Below are positions 29,201-37,406 of a stretch of DNA of 64,000 nucleotides, piece after piece. The DNA is from Mycobacterium paragordonae (lineage in GTDB: Bacteria > Actinomycetota > Actinomycetes > Mycobacteriales > Mycobacteriaceae): assembly GCF_003614435.1 (NCBI RefSeq), contig NZ_CP025546.1:4526001-4590000 (forward strand), read 5' to 3'. A program made the position numbers and the translations under genes. The notes below the pieces were generated by a model, which worked only from the letters and a program-made list of their open reading frames with translations, did no database searches and was not told the origin of the DNA. Each line of letters starts with the position of its first letter. The first letter of the stretch is position 1.

Positions 29201-30773
29201 CGAGCACGCCGAGAACCGACACGATGGATCGCACCGAGCGGCGCACCATCAGTGCGACAACGTTTTCCGGGCCGATCCTCCGCTCCCCCAGTTCGCCGGC
29301 CAGGCGCGCCGCGTCGGCGTGCAGTTCGGCGTAGGTCCAGCGGCCGCCATCGCTGGTGGTCAGGGCGACAGCCTCCGGTGCGGCCCGCGCCTGGCGTTCG
29401 AACAGTTCCCACACCGTGGCTTCCGGTGGCGACACCGACAGCGCATGGCCGTCGCCGCCCGCACGCTCCGCCTCGGTCAGGACATCCAGCGCCTCGGGCG
29501 TTCGGTCGCCGATGTCGGGCAGTTGGCGCAGCACCGCGACCAGGCGCTCGCAGATCTGTGCCCCCGAAAGGTGCGGCAGCGCTGCCCCGATCACCTCGAC
29601 CACCACGATCAATCGGTCGTCGATCAGATGCGACACCACGGTCAACGGGTAGTGCGTCAGGCTCTCGCCGGCAACCGGGCAGAACCGTGCACCGTCGGCG
29701 GTGGTCACCGCCCGGACGGCGTCCTGCAGCGGAGCGTTCTCGAACACGAACAGGGTGTCGAACAACGCGCCGGAGCCGTGCGCGCGCTGCAATTCCGACA
29801 GACTCAGGTAACCGATGCCCCGCATCGCCGACGAATCACGTTGCAGCTCAACGCATTGCTCAACCACCGATACCGTGCCGCGCACCGTGTGCGCCACCGG
29901 AACGGTGTTGATGAACATTCCGACCATCGTCTCGACGCCGGGCAGCTGCTCCGGGCGTCCGGAGACCACGGTGCCGAAAACGACGTCCCGGCGGTCAGTC
30001 AGCCGGCTGAGCACGACCGCCCAGGCGAACATCACGGCGGTGTTGAGCGTCAGCCCGTTGCGTCCCGCCCAGTCCCGCAGCCTGCTGGTGTCGCGGGCCG
30101 GCAGCAGCACCTCCGATTTTTCCGGAACGCCAGCCGCAGAAGTGTTTTCGGCCAGCATCAGTGGCGCGGAGACATCGTGCAGATACTTCGCCCACTCGGC
30201 GGTGGCCGCCGCCCTGTCCTGCGTCGCGAGCCAGGCGATGTAGTCGCGGTACGGGCGCGGGGCGGGGAGACCGTCGGCGCGACCTCCCGCCTGATAGATC
30301 GCGAGCATCTCGGTGAAGAACACGCCGAGGCCCCAACCGTCCACCAGGATGTGGTGGGCGGTGACGATCATCCGGCGCCTGGTCTCGCCGGGCACGGTGA
30401 GCAGCACCACGCGGAGCGCCGGACCTCGACTCAGCTCGAAGGGGCGGTATCGCTCCGAGCGGGCGATCGCATCGAATTCCTCTGGTGCGGCGGCCCGTTC
30501 AGACCAGGGCAGCTCCGCGTGGGCGGGCACGATCTGGACCGGTCTGGGCACGTCGCGATCCCAGAAGGCGGCCCGCAGGTTCGGGTGCCGCACCAGCATC
30601 GCCGCCGCGCTGCGGCGCAACAGCTCGACGTCCACCGGGCCGTCGATGTCGACGACGATCTGCATCGTGTAGATGTCGAGGCTGTCCTGCGCGAGGCGGG
30701 ACAGCGCGAACAGCCCTTCCTGTAATGGACTGAGCGCCAGAACATCCTCGATCTGCGGTGGGGCGGAAGTCAC
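26250..30773 (-). CDS. mbtF: Mycobactin NRPS MbtF: condensation - adenylation - carrier - epimerisation/condensation-like
   Basis: 1507 residues. The condensation domain (about 10-430) has canonical HHILVDG. The adenylation domain (460-950) has IFTSGSTGEPKG and NCYGPTEATVE. The carrier has GLDSIVAIG. The terminal domain (1050-1500) has HHLVVDVVSW, the epimerisation-type variant. In mycobactin this module adds the second lysine and the terminal domain is linked to caprolactam closure. By-eye code residues are D,A,Q,T,L,L,C,V,E; the Glu fits a cationic substrate. GTG start, 9 bp after mbtE. Confidence 0.9.
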   Translation of the reverse strand: MTSAPPQIEDVLALSPLQEGLFALSRLAQDSLDIYTMQIVVDIDGPVDVELLRRSAAAMLVRHPNLRAAFWDRDVPRPVQIVPAHAELPWSERAAAPEEFDAIARSERYRPFELSRGPALRVVLLTVPGETRRRMIVTAHHILVDGWGLGVFFTEMLAIYQAGGRADGLPAPRPYRDYIAWLATQDRAAATAEWAKYLHDVSAPLMLAENTSAAGVPEKSEVLLPARDTSRLRDWAGRNGLTLNTAVMFAWAVVLSRLTDRRDVVFGTVVSGRPEQLPGVETMVGMFINTVPVAHTVRGTVSVVEQCVELQRDSSAMRGIGYLSLSELQRAHGSGALFDTLFVFENAPLQDAVRAVTTADGARFCPVAGESLTHYPLTVVSHLIDDRLIVVVEVIGAALPHLSGAQICERLVAVLRQLPDIGDRTPEALDVLTEAERAGGDGHALSVSPPEATVWELFERQARAAPEAVALTTSDGGRWTYAELHADAARLAGELGERRIGPENVVALMVRRSVRSIVSVLGVLGAGAAYLPVDVSLPAARVESMLRQANPALAITDAAGSELIEGPIPSLVLDDPVVAERISQRAAAAPVVARHPGHSAYVIFTSGSTGEPKGVIGTHGALVSYFADHRDRVYRPARQRLGRPMRIAHAWSMSFDASWQPMVGLLDGHGIHLFDAEEMRDADRLVQGMADHQIDMIDTTPSMLVQLRAAGLPELAVLALGGEAINSVLWQQLCELSAGAVYNCYGPTEATVEAVVAGVREYPAPTIGTANAGTLCYVLDSALRVVPHGVVGELYLSGNQLTRGYVGQPAMTAARFVADPFRPGQRMYRTGDLVRRLPHRGLAYLGRGDNQVKIRGYRVEIGEIEGALRSQPGVHDAAVSVVRRAGGATLVSFVVWQQDTQADPHALRTALAEQLPVYMVPARIVALPRMPVNANGKLDGHALDRLAHDELAQGARGPVAPTTDTERVLSELFAEQFNGVTPHLDEDFFVLGLDSIVAIGLVHKARRRGLALSPRMVFTAPTIRELAAAIDAADAAAPEVSGYGPEYGEVPPLPIVTWVNEHGNYRRFTNTVLLRLPAGIDRPAIEQLLQLILDGHESLRSILTDTPDGARLVTREPGVVSAPGLLSRVDVPTGTDVATLVRSAARRAIDEIDPRTGDMVRAVWFDGAADHQMLLLTIHHLVVDVVSWHILLSDISEGWRSVRAGAAPKALPEFTSYRRWSELMWDRATAPEVIAQRDYWGAQLSEADPALGARRPDPTRDTWSTLRVSNVVTPVDVSERLVATLSRHDRMREILLCAVTVMLASWRRLRSQDPSGGALIALDSHGRADALLDTDTTNTVGWFTSAFPVRLGTGAAAVDVERLEATPGVARTLLDSVTAHLDAVPYDGLDYGLLRHVARVPELQEAVEPQVLFNYLGRLDLGVVTDEPWTLIDGHEIDALPVDPEPELPLRFALNMSLLVRGTPAGQQLVNTVLWSEAMFTPAEIDRLTQLWQRTLAALAAGLEATA

Positions 30774-30782
30774 GGGCCCCCG

Positions 30783-33700
30783 CTACTGCTGCTGCCACGA
30801 GGCGTTGAGCGCGGCCAGAGCGTCGGCGTCCAATCCCGAGGCACTCATCGGCGCGCTCTGGAAGCCCCGCTCCGGGGTATCCGCCTGCGCCGCAGCCAGG
30901 TTGGCAGCCGCGTCCACCGCGCCGGCCACCTCGGCGAGGGTCAGGTGCTCGAACACCATGGCAGGAGCCAGGGCGAGTCCCACGGCGTTGGCTCGCGCCG
31001 ACATCTGCACGGCGATGACGCTGTCCCCGCCGAGCGCGAAGAAGTTGTCTTCACGGTCCACACCGGAGATCTCCAGCAGCTCCTCCAGCAAGCCGATCAA
31101 CGCTTGTTCGGTTTCGGGGGAACCAACGGCCTTCGCGGTTTGCGCAGGCTCAGGCGCAGGAGGAGCCAGCAGTGCGTCCATGACATCGGACGGCAACAGC
31201 TCCAGCTCCGAGACCGGCCGGTCCGGGGCCGTCACAAAAGCGTCGAGCACCGCATTGAATGCGTCGGCCAGATGCCGAACCGTCTGCGGCTCATACAGAT
31301 CGGCGCTGGCAAGCAGGCGCACCTCCAGTCCCCCGTCGGGTTGCACGCTGACACTGACGTCGAGATCGAGCAGCGAGACCTCGAACTCCATCGGGATGGG
31401 CACCACCGTCGTTGCGCCGCTCGCCAGCTCGCGGGGCGCCTGCGCCCAATCCTCGGTGCGGAAATGCAGCGAGCATTGGAAGAACGGATGGTTCCGGGCA
31501 CTCGATCGGGGCGGGTTGAGCGCTTCAACCAGCCGGTCGATCGGAAGCTCCTGGTGGGACAACGCGTCGAGTGTCGTTGCGCGGCAACGAGCGAGCATGC
31601 CACGCAGGCTCGGGTCGCCCGTCAGGTCATTGCGCAACGCCAGCACGTTGGCGAACGGTCCGTCCACCTTCGCCACCGCGAGGTCGTCGCGGGATGCGAC
31701 CGGAGTGCCCACGGCGATGTCCGTGCCCCCGCCGACCCGGTGCAGCAGCACCGCGAGGGCGGCCTGATAGACCATGAATTCACTGGCGCCGGTGTGATCC
31801 GCCAACTGGGTCAGCCGAGCACGCTGCGCCGCCGGCACCGTGAACGTCACGACCTCGGCGCGCTGGCCCACCACCGGGGTACGCGGGTGGTCGGCCGCCA
31901 TCGGGATTTCGGCGGGCAGCCCGGCCAGCGCCTCGCCCCAGTGGGCCAATTCGGCCGCCGCCCACTCGCCCGGCACATCGAAGGTATCTCGTTGCCACAG
32001 CGCGTAATCGACGAACTGCAACGGCAGCGGGTCCCATTGCGGCGCCCGGCCCGTCGCCCGCGCCCGGTACGCGGTGACGAGGTCTTCGTAGATGACGCCG
32101 AGCGAGTTGTGGTCGGTGACGATGTGGTGGATGAGCACGACGAGGACGTGTGTGTCGGGGTCGAGCACCAGCAGTGTCGGCCGGATCAGCGGGCCGCACG
32201 TCAGGTCGAACAGGTAGCGGCGCAGGTCGGCGGTCGTCGCGTCGGCCCGGTCGGCGCCGATCTCGGTCACCGGGAGTTCCAGCTTCAGGGTGGGGCGCAC
32301 CGACTGATACGGAATGCCTTCGTGCTCAACGAAAACGGTGCGCAATGCCTCGTGCCGGGCCACCACGTCGTTGAGTGACGCGGTGAGGGCGGCGATATCC
32401 AGCGGACCGGTGAAGCGCAGCGTGAGCCCCAGATTGAAGACGTCGTTGGGTCCCCGCATCCGGTGCTGGAACCACATGGCCAACTGGGAGTAGGACAACG
32501 GTGGCCGTTCGGGGCGGATCGTCGCGACGAGTTCCGGGCGGCCCGACTGCCCGGGAGCCAGTTCAGCGCCGAAGTCCTCGTCGAGGTCCATGCCGTCGAG
32601 GTCGATGCCGAAGACGTCACGGAACTGCTCGACCAACAGGGCCGCCAAACCGGCTGGGGTGGGCGCATCGAAGACGGTGCGAACGCTGCAGTCCACCCCG
32701 ATTTCGGCGCGGATCTGTGCGACCAGACGAGCCGCCAGCAGTGAGTGGCCACCAAGATCGAAGAACGAATCGTCGGCGCCTACCCGCTCCAGCCCGAAGA
32801 GGTGGCCGAAGATCGAGCACACCCGGCGTTCCGTGGGCGTCGCCGGCGCGCGATAACTGCGAGCGTTCACCGGGGTCGGTGCGGGCAGTGCCCGTTTGTC
32901 CAGCTTGCCGTGCACGGTCAGGGGAATCTCCGAGATGACCGCGGCCGCCGTCGGCACCATGTACTGCGGCAGCATGGTCGCGGCATGAACGTGAATATCG
33001 TTGATGTCCAATGCGATTGGAAGACCGTCCGGTCCGGCCGCCGGCACCAGGTAGGCAACCAGCCGCGACCCGGCCCCGGTCTCCTCAGCGAGCACCAGAC
33101 AGTGCCGCACCGCCGGGTGCGCGGCGATCACGGACTCGACTTCGCCGAGTTCGATCCGGAAGCCGCGTACCTTGACCTGTTCGTCGGCCCGGCCGACGAA
33201 TTCCAGGTTCCCGGCCAAGTTGCGCCGGACCAGATCTCCCGTCCGGTACAGCCGCATCCCGGAATTGAACGGGTCGGCGACGAATCGTTGCGCGGTCAAC
33301 CCGGGACGTCCTAGGTATCCGCGGGCCAGTTGGGCACCGCCCAGGTACAACTCACCGACCACTTCGGCCGGAACCGGCTGCAACTCCCGGTCGAGTACGT
33401 AGGTGTAGACGTTCTGATTCGGCACGCCGATAGGCACGACGCCCGGGCCCTGACGGCCCGCGACGGGCATGTGGGTCGCGCAGATGACCGCCTCGGTCGG
33501 ACCGTAGTGATTGCGCAGCGTGGCATCGAAGTGACCGGCGAACCTGTCGGCCACCTCGCCGGGCAGCGCTTCTCCGCCCACCGGCACATGCCGCAACTGC
33601 CGCCACTGGCTGGCCTGCGGCAGCAACAACAGGGTGCTCAACATCGAGGGCACCATGTGCAGCACCGTGACTCCGTGGCGGCTGATCAGATCCGCGACGT

Positions 33701-35807
33701 AGGAAACCTCGCTGAACGCATCGGCTTTCGGCACGATCAGCCGCGCACCGATGGACAACGGGGCGAAGATCTCCATCACCGACGCGTCGAAGCTGACCGA
33801 CGAGGTCTGCAGCAACCGGTCGGCGGCGGTCAGGCTCCATTCTTCGAGGAATCCCGCCATGTGTTCGGCGATGGCGTGATGCGGTACCGCGACGCCCTTG
33901 GGCTGTCCGGTGGAACCGGAGGTGTAGATGACGTAGGCCAGGTGCTCCGGACGCAGCGGGCAGCGCCGGTCGGTGTCGGTAGGTGCAGCGCTCGACAGCG
34001 CGGCGGCGGCCCGTTCGGCCGCTGCGAAATCCTCGTGGCTGATAACCAGCGCGGGCCCGGCGTCGGCAAGCAGGTATTCGATGCGCTCGGGGGGAAATGC
34101 CGGGTCGATCGGCAGATAGGCCGCACCGGCTTTCAGCACGGCGAGCATGGCCACGACGAAGTCGACGGACGTCGTCATGCGCAGGCCGACGATGTCGTCG
34201 GGCCCGATCCCGTTTCCGATCAACCAGTGCGCCAATTGGTTTGCGCGAGCATGCAGTTGCGCATAGCTGAGCTCGGTGTCCTCGAATACCACCGCGACCG
34301 CGTCCGGCGTGGCCGCTGCGGCCGACTCCAGCGCGGCGACAGCGGTGCTCGCCGGCCTTGCGACCAGGACGCCGTGGGACTGCGTCAGTATTGCTTCCCG
34401 CTCGTCAGCCTCCAGCAGTTCCAGGCTGTCGACCCGAAGTCCGGGCTCCCGCAGTGCGCTGGTGAGCAGTTGCCGATAGTGCCGCAGCAACTGGCCGACA
34501 AGCTCGTCGCCCAGCACATCGGTCTGGTATTCGAATTCGGTGGACAGGCCCTGCGGGTCGAGCACCACCGCCAGCGCGAGTGGGATCGGAGCGGACACCG
34601 CGCTCAGTTCGAGCTGCCGGGTGCTGACGCCCGCGAAGTGGAGTCCGGCCACGCTCTTGCGCATGCTGAAGCCCAGCCGGACCAGTCGGTCCAGCCCGTC
34701 GTGTCCGGCGCTACGTTCCGGGTTCAGTTCGCGCACAACGCGATCCAGACCAACCGACTGGTGGGCGAAGGCTTCCAGGCAGGTGTCCCGCACGGTGCCG
34801 ACCAGGGACGCGAACGTATCCTCGGGGCGCACGCGGATGCGCAACAGCAGGGTGTTCCCGAAGTAGCCGAGCGCCCCCTCGGTCGCGGCCCGGCGCCCGG
34901 TGACCGGAATCGAAACGAGGAAGTCGGCGGCACCGGTGTAGCGCCGCACTAAGGCGCCGTACGCCGCCAGCAACACCATGAACGGGGTGGCGGAATGTTC
35001 CCGGGCGACGCCCTCGAGCCGGATCGACAGGTCCGGGGGCAGTGCCGCGGCACGGTGTCCGGCCCGCGTGGATGGATTCGGCGCCGCGGCGCCGGGCAAC
35101 TCCAGCGGATCGGGCACCGGCGACAGGGACTTGCGCCAGTACTCGACATCGGCGTCGGCGCAGTCCGGGGATTCGTTCAGCACCTCGACCGCGACGTACT
35201 GCGGCGGTTCCCCGGTGGCCATGGCGGAGGAGCCGTACGCCGCACTCAGCTCACCGAAGAAGACAGCCCAGCAGTCGTCGTCCCAGCAGATGTGGTGCGC
35301 GACCAGCAGCAACACGAACTCGTCCGGAGCGGTCCGCGCCAGCGTCATCCGCAGCGGCAACTCTCTGGTGAGGTCGAAGGGCCTGCCGAATTCGCTGTGT
35401 GCCAGCGCCTCGATCTGCTGCGCCTGTCGTTCGCCCGAGACGTCCTGAGTCCGCCACGGAATGTCGACATCGTCGCGGAAGATCTGATACGGCTCGCCCT
35501 CGGCGTCCACGCCATAGGTGGTACGCAGAATGGCGTGGCGCGCAACGACATCCGCGAAGGCCGCGCGCAGCCGTGCCTCGTCCAGCGCACCGGTCAGCCG
35601 GTAGGCCACGCAGATGTTCAGCGTGGCGTCGGTGGGGTTCATGGCCTGCACGAACCACATCCGGCGCTGCCCGGCGGAAAGGTCGTAGCGTTCTCCCGCC
35701 GAGATCACCGTCTGTGGAGCCGATTCCGCCGTCGCTAGACCACTTTCGGCGATCCGCTGGCGCAACAGTTCGCGCCGGCGTTCCTGCACGGTCCTGGCAT
35801 CGGCCAT
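30783..35807 (-). CDS. mbtE: Mycobactin NRPS MbtE: condensation - adenylation - carrier - condensation - carrier
   Basis: 1674 residues, close to M. tuberculosis MbtE. Condensation 1 (about 30-440) has HHICWDD. Adenylation (470-960) has IYTSGSTGQPKG and HYGPTEAVIC. Carrier 1 has GGHSLLA. Condensation 2 (1100-1520) has HHIVTDH in place of HHxxxDG. Carrier 2 has GGDSVIA. It adds the first lysine; the second condensation-carrier pair has no adenylation domain and could handle the hydroxyacyl unit. The ATG at 35807 is 11 nt from GGGAGGAG; a GTG at 35819 overlaps it. First gene of the mbtE-F-B operon. Confidence 0.9.
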   Translation of the reverse strand: MADARTVQERRRELLRQRIAESGLATAESAPQTVISAGERYDLSAGQRRMWFVQAMNPTDATLNICVAYRLTGALDEARLRAAFADVVARHAILRTTYGVDAEGEPYQIFRDDVDIPWRTQDVSGERQAQQIEALAHSEFGRPFDLTRELPLRMTLARTAPDEFVLLLVAHHICWDDDCWAVFFGELSAAYGSSAMATGEPPQYVAVEVLNESPDCADADVEYWRKSLSPVPDPLELPGAAAPNPSTRAGHRAAALPPDLSIRLEGVAREHSATPFMVLLAAYGALVRRYTGAADFLVSIPVTGRRAATEGALGYFGNTLLLRIRVRPEDTFASLVGTVRDTCLEAFAHQSVGLDRVVRELNPERSAGHDGLDRLVRLGFSMRKSVAGLHFAGVSTRQLELSAVSAPIPLALAVVLDPQGLSTEFEYQTDVLGDELVGQLLRHYRQLLTSALREPGLRVDSLELLEADEREAILTQSHGVLVARPASTAVAALESAAAATPDAVAVVFEDTELSYAQLHARANQLAHWLIGNGIGPDDIVGLRMTTSVDFVVAMLAVLKAGAAYLPIDPAFPPERIEYLLADAGPALVISHEDFAAAERAAAALSSAAPTDTDRRCPLRPEHLAYVIYTSGSTGQPKGVAVPHHAIAEHMAGFLEEWSLTAADRLLQTSSVSFDASVMEIFAPLSIGARLIVPKADAFSEVSYVADLISRHGVTVLHMVPSMLSTLLLLPQASQWRQLRHVPVGGEALPGEVADRFAGHFDATLRNHYGPTEAVICATHMPVAGRQGPGVVPIGVPNQNVYTYVLDRELQPVPAEVVGELYLGGAQLARGYLGRPGLTAQRFVADPFNSGMRLYRTGDLVRRNLAGNLEFVGRADEQVKVRGFRIELGEVESVIAAHPAVRHCLVLAEETGAGSRLVAYLVPAAGPDGLPIALDINDIHVHAATMLPQYMVPTAAAVISEIPLTVHGKLDKRALPAPTPVNARSYRAPATPTERRVCSIFGHLFGLERVGADDSFFDLGGHSLLAARLVAQIRAEIGVDCSVRTVFDAPTPAGLAALLVEQFRDVFGIDLDGMDLDEDFGAELAPGQSGRPELVATIRPERPPLSYSQLAMWFQHRMRGPNDVFNLGLTLRFTGPLDIAALTASLNDVVARHEALRTVFVEHEGIPYQSVRPTLKLELPVTEIGADRADATTADLRRYLFDLTCGPLIRPTLLVLDPDTHVLVVLIHHIVTDHNSLGVIYEDLVTAYRARATGRAPQWDPLPLQFVDYALWQRDTFDVPGEWAAAELAHWGEALAGLPAEIPMAADHPRTPVVGQRAEVVTFTVPAAQRARLTQLADHTGASEFMVYQAALAVLLHRVGGGTDIAVGTPVASRDDLAVAKVDGPFANVLALRNDLTGDPSLRGMLARCRATTLDALSHQELPIDRLVEALNPPRSSARNHPFFQCSLHFRTEDWAQAPRELASGATTVVPIPMEFEVSLLDLDVSVSVQPDGGLEVRLLASADLYEPQTVRHLADAFNAVLDAFVTAPDRPVSELELLPSDVMDALLAPPAPEPAQTAKAVGSPETEQALIGLLEELLEISGVDREDNFFALGGDSVIAVQMSARANAVGLALAPAMVFEHLTLAEVAGAVDAAANLAAAQADTPERGFQSAPMSASGLDADALAALNASWQQQ

Positions 35808-35882
35808 GGCTGGTTCCACTCCTCCTCCCGGTCGGGCGCTCGACCTCGGTAGACATGCCGCGGCGAACCCCGGACTTCGGCC

Positions 35883-35912
35883 AGTAGCTTATGTTAGCCT
35901 TCGCTAAGTTGG
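35883..35912. promoter_or_regulatory. Divergent IdeR iron box (mbtE / acyltransferase)
   Basis: TTATGTTAGCCTTCGCTAA at 35889-35907 matches 14 of 19 positions of the IdeR consensus TTAGGTTAGGCTAACCTAA. It sits between divergent mbtE and the acyltransferase gene. TATGTT (35890-35895) on + and TAACAT on - could be the two -10 elements, so bound Fe-IdeR would block both. A near-identical 30-bp copy occurs at 36597-36626. Confidence 0.8.
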
Positions 35913-35987
35913 GGGCTGGATGCGGGCATCGCCGGCGAACGTGCCGCCCAGTTCGTTGCGAGAGGCTCGTTGCGAGAGGACGTATCC

Positions 35988-36572
35988 GTGCCGGAAGTAA
36001 CAGGGGTTGACCCGCTGGATCTTCTGCACCGGCGCGCCACACCCGAGCAGGACGGGATCCCGGGCACCTTCTCGCTGCGTCCGCTGGATCTGGACCGCGA
36101 CCTCGACCTCCTGCACACGTGGATGAACGACCCGGAAGTCGCGCGCTACTGGAACAAGGCCTGGCCCCGCGAACAGATCGCGTCCTACTTGCGCGAGCAG
36201 CAACTCAGCACGCATTCGACCCCGTATGTGGGTGAGCTGGACGACGTTCCGATGAGCTACTGGGAGCTCTATCGCGCCGATCTCGACCCGTTGGCGCAGT
36301 ACTACGACGCCCGCGAACACGATGCCGGCGTCCACCTGCTACTGGGCCCCGCCGACAGCCGCGGGCGCCGGCTGGCCGCGGATCTGTTGCGCGTGGTGTC
36401 GGCCTGGCAGCTGGATGCGGATCCGCTGGCCACCCGGGTCATCGGCGAGCCGGACGCCACCAACGTGCGCCTGATCCGGGTCGCCGCACTGGCGGGCTTC
36501 CGGCACGTCACGGACATCGACCTGCCCCACAAGCGGGCGGCTCTGCTGGTGCGGGGGCGGGATTCGCTCTGA
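35988..36572 (+). CDS. Siderophore-type GNAT acyltransferase (MbtK/IucB-like)
   Basis: 194 residues of the hydroxamate-siderophore acyltransferase group: LLHTWMNDPEVARYWNKAWP, YWELYRADLDPLAQYYD, and HDAGVHLLLGPADSRGRRLA for acyl-CoA binding. It should acylate the side-chain amine of (hydroxy)lysine. In M. tuberculosis the corresponding MbtK (Rv1347c) lies in the separate mbt-2 locus. This protein looks at least as close to IucB/AcsD-type acetyltransferases, so the acyl chain could be short. The GTG at 35988 follows GAGAGGA at 8 nt; an in-frame TTG lies at 35970. It is preceded by an iron box. Confidence 0.82.
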   Translation: MPEVTGVDPLDLLHRRATPEQDGIPGTFSLRPLDLDRDLDLLHTWMNDPEVARYWNKAWPREQIASYLREQQLSTHSTPYVGELDDVPMSYWELYRADLDPLAQYYDAREHDAGVHLLLGPADSRGRRLAADLLRVVSAWQLDADPLATRVIGEPDATNVRLIRVAALAGFRHVTDIDLPHKRAALLVRGRDSL

Positions 36573-36596
36573 GCGCCTCGGGCCTGATCCCGCCCG

Positions 36597-36626
36597 AGTA
36601 GCTTATGTTAGCCTTCGCTTAGTTGG
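36597..36626. promoter_or_regulatory. IdeR iron box upstream of mbtT (near-copy of the 35883 site)
   Basis: TTATGTTAGCCTTCGCTTA at 36603-36621 lies in a 30-bp segment identical to 35883-35912 at 29 positions. It gives mbtT-mbtC-mbtD its own iron-controlled promoter only 26 bp after the acyltransferase stop. TATGTT (36604-36609) may be the -10. Confidence 0.78.
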
Positions 36627-36647
36627 CAGACGGAGAGGTAGGGCGGC

Positions 36648-37406
36648 ATGCCGCGCACGCTTGGTTGGATCAGGCAGTTTCACCAACCTGGTTCACCCGA
36701 GAGCCCGACACTGCTGGTTTTCCCGCATGCCGGCGCGGGCGCCTCGGCTTACCGATCCTTCTCGAAGGCGCTGAGCAAGCATTTCCGCGTCCTGGTCTTT
36801 CAGTACCCGGGTCGCCAGGACCGCGCGGGCGAACCACCGCTGAGCACCCTCCCGGAGATCGCGGCGGGCGCGTTCGAGGAATTCGCCACCTCAGAGCACT
36901 GCGGGCCCGGTCCGATCGTTGCATTCGGTCACAGCATGGGCGGCTGGGTCGCGTTCGAATTCGTACGGATCGCCGAGTCCAGGGGCATCGACGTGCGTGA
37001 ACTCAACGTCTCGGCAGCGGTCGCACCCGGCAACGCCGTCACCAAGCCACCGCACCCGACCGATGACGAGTCGATCCTGCAACACCTGACCGCGCTGGAA
37101 GGCACCAACTCCGCCGTGTTCGGCAACAGCGACCTGATCCGGCTGGCGCTTCCCGTCATCAAGGCCGACTACCGCGCCTGCGACGCGTACTCCTGCCCGG
37201 ACGACGTGAAGATCGCGGCCCGCATCCACGCGCTCGGCGGTGACCAGGACCCGATCGTCACGCTCGGCGATCTGTACGGATGGGGCAAGCACACCGACAG
37301 TGCCGAGGTGACGATGTTCGACGGCGGGCATTTCTTCATCAACGATCACGTCGACGCCGTGGCCGAACTGCTGGCGGCGTGTGCCCAACGGGAGCAGACG
37401 CAGTGA
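36648..37406 (+). CDS. mbtT: Type II thioesterase of mycobactin synthesis
   Basis: 252 residues, alpha/beta hydrolase of the gramicidin-S-type thioesterase family: VFPHAGAGASAYRSF near the N terminus, nucleophile GHSMGGWVAFE (Ser near residue 100), acid LGGDQDP and catalytic His in GGHFFINDH. It resembles the C-terminal thioesterase of M. tuberculosis MbtB, which is missing from the MbtB here, and corresponds to free-standing MbtT of other mycobacteria. It should release or clear chains from the carriers. The stop overlaps the mbtC start (GTGA). Confidence 0.92.
   Translation: MPRTLGWIRQFHQPGSPESPTLLVFPHAGAGASAYRSFSKALSKHFRVLVFQYPGRQDRAGEPPLSTLPEIAAGAFEEFATSEHCGPGPIVAFGHSMGGWVAFEFVRIAESRGIDVRELNVSAAVAPGNAVTKPPHPTDDESILQHLTALEGTNSAVFGNSDLIRLALPVIKADYRACDAYSCPDDVKIAARIHALGGDQDPIVTLGDLYGWGKHTDSAEVTMFDGGHFFINDHVDAVAELLAACAQREQTQ

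Noticed and set aside
28827..30725. 632-residue plus-strand open frame
   Set aside because: It is antisense to mbtF; the composition is Arg/His/Gly-rich with no domain, while the minus strand carries continuous NRPS motifs.
33330..34952. 540-residue plus-strand open frame
   Set aside because: It is antisense to the MbtE adenylation and condensation domains and has no recognisable motif; a high-GC shadow.
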